NCBI GenBank assembly: GCA_913775215.1
Contig: CAJYKO010000206.1
Span: 1-8,584 of the forward strand
Source: an uncultured Devosia sp.
Lineage (GTDB): Bacteria; Pseudomonadota; Alphaproteobacteria; Rhizobiales; Devosiaceae
Direction: 5' to 3'
Length of the DNA stretch: 8,584 nucleotides
The notes under the pieces are model-generated. The model was not told the DNA's origin and did no database searches. It was given only the letters and a program-made list of their open reading frames with translations. The position numbers and the translations under genes were made by a program. This document shows, in pieces, positions 6,975-8,584 of this stretch; position 1 is the stretch's first letter, and each line of letters begins with the position of its first letter.

Positions 6975-7093
6975 TTTACCCCCACCTAGCCTCCCCCTGA
7001 GAGGTGAAGGGATCACATTGAGTGTTGGGCAAACTATCAGCGCGAACGCCGCTACGCCCCTCCCCCTCTCAGGGGGAGGTTGGGTGGGGGTAA
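6975..7093. repeat. Long inverted repeat (family 1) between fmt and truA
   Basis: Arms at 6976-7004 and 7065-7093 are inverted copies matching at 27 of 29 positions; the only differences are in a 3-base stretch (TAG versus CAA on the aligned strand). They enclose a 60-base loop. Each arm is a family-1 unit: TTACCCCCACC, three variable bases, then CCTCCCCCTGAGAGG. The left unit of 547-663 shares TTTACCCCCACC and CCTCCCCCT. In the fmt-truA mRNA the hairpin base begins 6 bases after the fmt stop and ends 2 bases before the TTG start of truA, so the GGTGGGGG ribosome binding sequence would be paired. Confidence 0.88.
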
Positions 7094-7099
7094 GCCCGA

Positions 7100-8023
7100 T
7101 CAAACCACGCGCTCCGGCAAGACCCCTGCCCCGCGCAAGAACGTCGCTGCGTCCATGGCGCCCTTGCCTTCGCGCTGCACCTGGGTGAGGCGCACGGCGC
7201 CACTGCCGCAGGCAATGGTGAGATCGGGGCCGATCAACGTACCCGGAACAGCGCTACCGGAAGCGAGCGTCGAGCGCAGGGCTTTTACCCTCGTCGGCTT
7301 TCCCGCCAATTCGAGTTCGAACCAAGCGCCGGGGAAGGGCGAGAGGCCGCGAATGGTGTTGTGCACCTCTTCGGCTGGCTTTGAAAAATCGAGCTTGGCC
7401 TCAGCCTTTTCGATTTTTGCCGCATAGGTCACGCCCGCTTCGGGCTGGGGCGTGAAATCGAGGCTGCCGCGTTCGAGGGCCGCAAGGGCGCGGCCCATGA
7501 GATCGGCGCCGAGACGCATCATCTGGTCGTGGAGTTCGCCCGCCGTCATGTCGGGGCCGATGGGGATGATTTCGGTCGGGCCCATGGCGCCGGTGTCGAG
7601 ACCTTCATCCATGTTCATGACGACAATGCCGGTCTGCTTGTCGCCCGCCATAATGGCGCGCTGCATGGGCGCGGCGCCGCGCCAGCGGGGCAGCAGCGAG
7701 CCATGGAGGTTGAGACAGCCTTCTGCAGGCGCATCGAGAATGGGCTTGGGCAGGATCAGGCCATAGGCGACGACGACCGCGACATCGGCACCAAGCGAGG
7801 CGAACTGGGCCTGCTCGGCTTCATTGCGGAGGCTCTTGGGCGTAAAAACCGGAATGCCGAAGTTTTCGGCCGCTTCATGCACCGGGCTCTTGCGCTCGGC
7901 CTGGCCGCGGCCGGCCGGCTTTGGCGCGCGGGTGTAGACGGCCAGTACTTCGTGGCCGGCTGAGACGATCTCGGTTAGCGTCGGCACGGAAAATTCGGGC
8001 GTGCCCATGAAGACGACGCGCAT
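7100..8023 (-). CDS. fmt: Methionyl-tRNA formyltransferase
   Basis: Formylates the methionyl group on initiator tRNA using 10-formyltetrahydrofolate, which marks it for translation initiation; cytoplasmic. The 307 residues match the family. The N-terminal Rossmann-like formyltransferase domain (1 to about 205) starts MRVVFMGTPEFSVPTL and holds the catalytic triad Asn105, His107 (in CLNLHGSLLPRWRGAAP) and Asp143 (in MDEGLDTGAM). The C-terminal tRNA-binding OB-like domain covers about 210-305, with RGLSPFPGAWF at 225-235. The ATG at 8023 has AAAGG seven bases upstream, so the start is clear. The gene lies downstream of def and upstream of truA on the same strand, and both gaps carry inverted repeats. 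Fmt and Def act as a pair: one adds the formyl group and the other removes it from finished chains. No truncation or missing residue is seen. Confidence 0.98.
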   Translation of the reverse strand: MRVVFMGTPEFSVPTLTEIVSAGHEVLAVYTRAPKPAGRGQAERKSPVHEAAENFGIPVFTPKSLRNEAEQAQFASLGADVAVVVAYGLILPKPILDAPAEGCLNLHGSLLPRWRGAAPMQRAIMAGDKQTGIVVMNMDEGLDTGAMGPTEIIPIGPDMTAGELHDQMMRLGADLMGRALAALERGSLDFTPQPEAGVTYAAKIEKAEAKLDFSKPAEEVHNTIRGLSPFPGAWFELELAGKPTRVKALRSTLASGSAVPGTLIGPDLTIACGSGAVRLTQVQREGKGAMDAATFLRGAGVLPERVV

Positions 8024-8040
8024 TGTTTGGCCTTTCTATT

Positions 8041-8191
8041 CCTCTCCCCCTCGGGGAGAGGGTGGATCGTCCAAGGGGCTCACCGAATTCGCTATGCGAA
8101 TTCGGTTGGGGTGAGGGGGGTAACGTCCACTCACGCTGAAGCATCCCCCTCATCCGGCGCGACGCGCCACCTTCTCCCAGAGGGGGAGAAG
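8041..8191. repeat. Inverted pair of palindromic units (family 2) between def and fmt
   Basis: The left unit (8041-8119) contains a perfect 9-bp stem, CCTCTCCCC (8041-8049) with GGGGAGAGG (8053-8061), and a perfect 11-bp hairpin, ACCGAATTCGC (8082-8092) with GCGAATTCGGT (8096-8106), loop TAT; it ends TGAGGGGG (8112-8119). The right unit (8145-8191) is its inverted relative: CCCCCTCATCC, a GGCGCG/CGCGCC hairpin (8157-8169), then CTTCTCCC (8171-8178) pairing with GGGAGAAG (8184-8191). The order of parts, CCCCCTCA, variable hairpin, CTCTCCCC-type stem, is shared by both. It differs from family 1 at 547-663 and 6975-7093. Similar CCCCTCATCCG...CCTTCTCCC repeats are, from memory, abundant in rhizobial genomes. 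Confidence 0.82.
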
Positions 8192-8202
8192 AATAGGATA
8201 GA

Positions 8203-8584
8203 TTACCGCGCGGCGAGCTTCGCTTGCTTATCGAACTTCTTGATCACACGGTCACGCTTCAAGCGGCTGAGGTAGTCGATATAGAGCACGCCATCGAGGT
8301 GATCGAGTTCGTGCTGGATGCAGACGGCGAGCTTGCCATCGGCGTCTTTCGTGACTTCCTTGCCGTCGAGATCGGTATATTTCACCGTCACGGTCGATGG
8401 CCGCTCGACTTCATAGTAGAGTTCGGGGATCGACAGGCACCCTTCTTCGGTCACCTGAATTTCGTCGCCGAACTGGGTGATCTCGGGATTGATCATGACG
8501 AGCGGCTGAGGGGTTTCCTTTTCGCCCGCCAGATCCATGACGACGATCCGCTTCATCACCCCGATCTGGGGCGCGGCAAGGCCG
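8203..8584 (-). CDS. def: Peptide deformylase (5' end cut off)
   Basis: Removes the formyl group from the N-terminal methionine of new proteins as they leave the ribosome; an Fe2+/Zn2+ hydrolase of the cytoplasm. About 126 residues are visible; the first 45 or so (including the true start) lie beyond the right edge. All three family motifs are present: motif 1, GLAAPQIGV, at the very edge (8557-8583); motif 2, EGCLS, with the metal-ligand cysteine at 8437-8439; and motif 3, QHELDHLDG, with the two ligand histidines at 8311-8313 and 8299-8301 and the catalytic glutamate between them. The gene ends in TAA at 8203-8205, and fmt starts 179 bases downstream past an inverted repeat pair. A GTG-ATG pair at 8554-8559 lies inside the gene and is not the start, because it would lose motif 1. 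A def-fmt-truA order fits a formyl-methionine/tRNA maturation operon. Confidence 0.97.
   Translation of the reverse strand, partial: GLAAPQIGVMKRIVVMDLAGEKETPQPLVMINPEITQFGDEIQVTEEGCLSIPELYYEVERPSTVTVKYTDLDGKEVTKDADGKLAVCIQHELDHLDGVLYIDYLSRLKRDRVIKKFDKQAKLAAR

Noticed and set aside
7065..7093. G-quadruplex in the family-1 repeat arm
   Set aside because: G-runs are present (GGGGG, GG, GGG, GGGGG) but there are not four clean runs of three or more with short loops. The strong inverted repeat is a more likely structure.

Overview
The window looks like an ordinary housekeeping stretch of a GC-rich alphaproteobacterial chromosome. The organism is most likely in the Hyphomicrobiales (rhizobia and relatives), perhaps near Devosia. 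This rests on the protein sequences, on the dapD-dapE block convergent with def-fmt-truA, and on the C/G-rich palindromic repeats between genes. The genus is an inference from recall, not a search result.

Layout. (1) Bases 1-1882, minus strand: a histone-deacetylase-family amidohydrolase is followed by xseB (exonuclease VII small subunit) and then a SCO/SenC copper protein cut by the left edge. (2) Bases 1981-2922, plus strand: a long-form Sua5/TsaC2 threonylcarbamoyl-AMP synthase, divergent from the deacetylase. (3) Bases 2993-6170, plus strand: a good sigma70-type promoter, then a tightly packed run of dapD, dapE and two small membrane proteins that look like diverged tandem paralogues. dapD and dapE are consecutive steps of the succinylase branch of diaminopimelate/lysine synthesis. 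(4) Bases 6185-6233: a 49-base imperfect palindrome between the convergent ends of the second membrane gene and truA. (5) Bases 6233-8584, minus strand: truA, fmt and def, read in the order def (cut by the right edge), fmt, truA. Def and Fmt are the two enzymes of the N-formyl-methionine cycle, and TruA is a tRNA pseudouridine synthase.

The least ordinary part is between the genes. Three same-strand junctions on the minus strand (xseB/SCO, fmt/truA, def/fmt) each hold an inverted pair of C/G-rich repeat units, placed between the upstream stop codon and the downstream ribosome binding site. The plus-strand operon instead has junctions of 2, -4 and 16 bases with no repeats. At fmt/truA the inverted repeat has 27 of 29 matching positions, reaches almost to the likely truA start codon, and in the mRNA would bury the truA ribosome binding site. 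No CRISPR array, insertion sequence, phage gene, toxin-antitoxin pair, tRNA or rRNA was seen. I found no convincing new multi-gene system; the repeat-junction architecture and the paralogous membrane pair are the points worth a second look.
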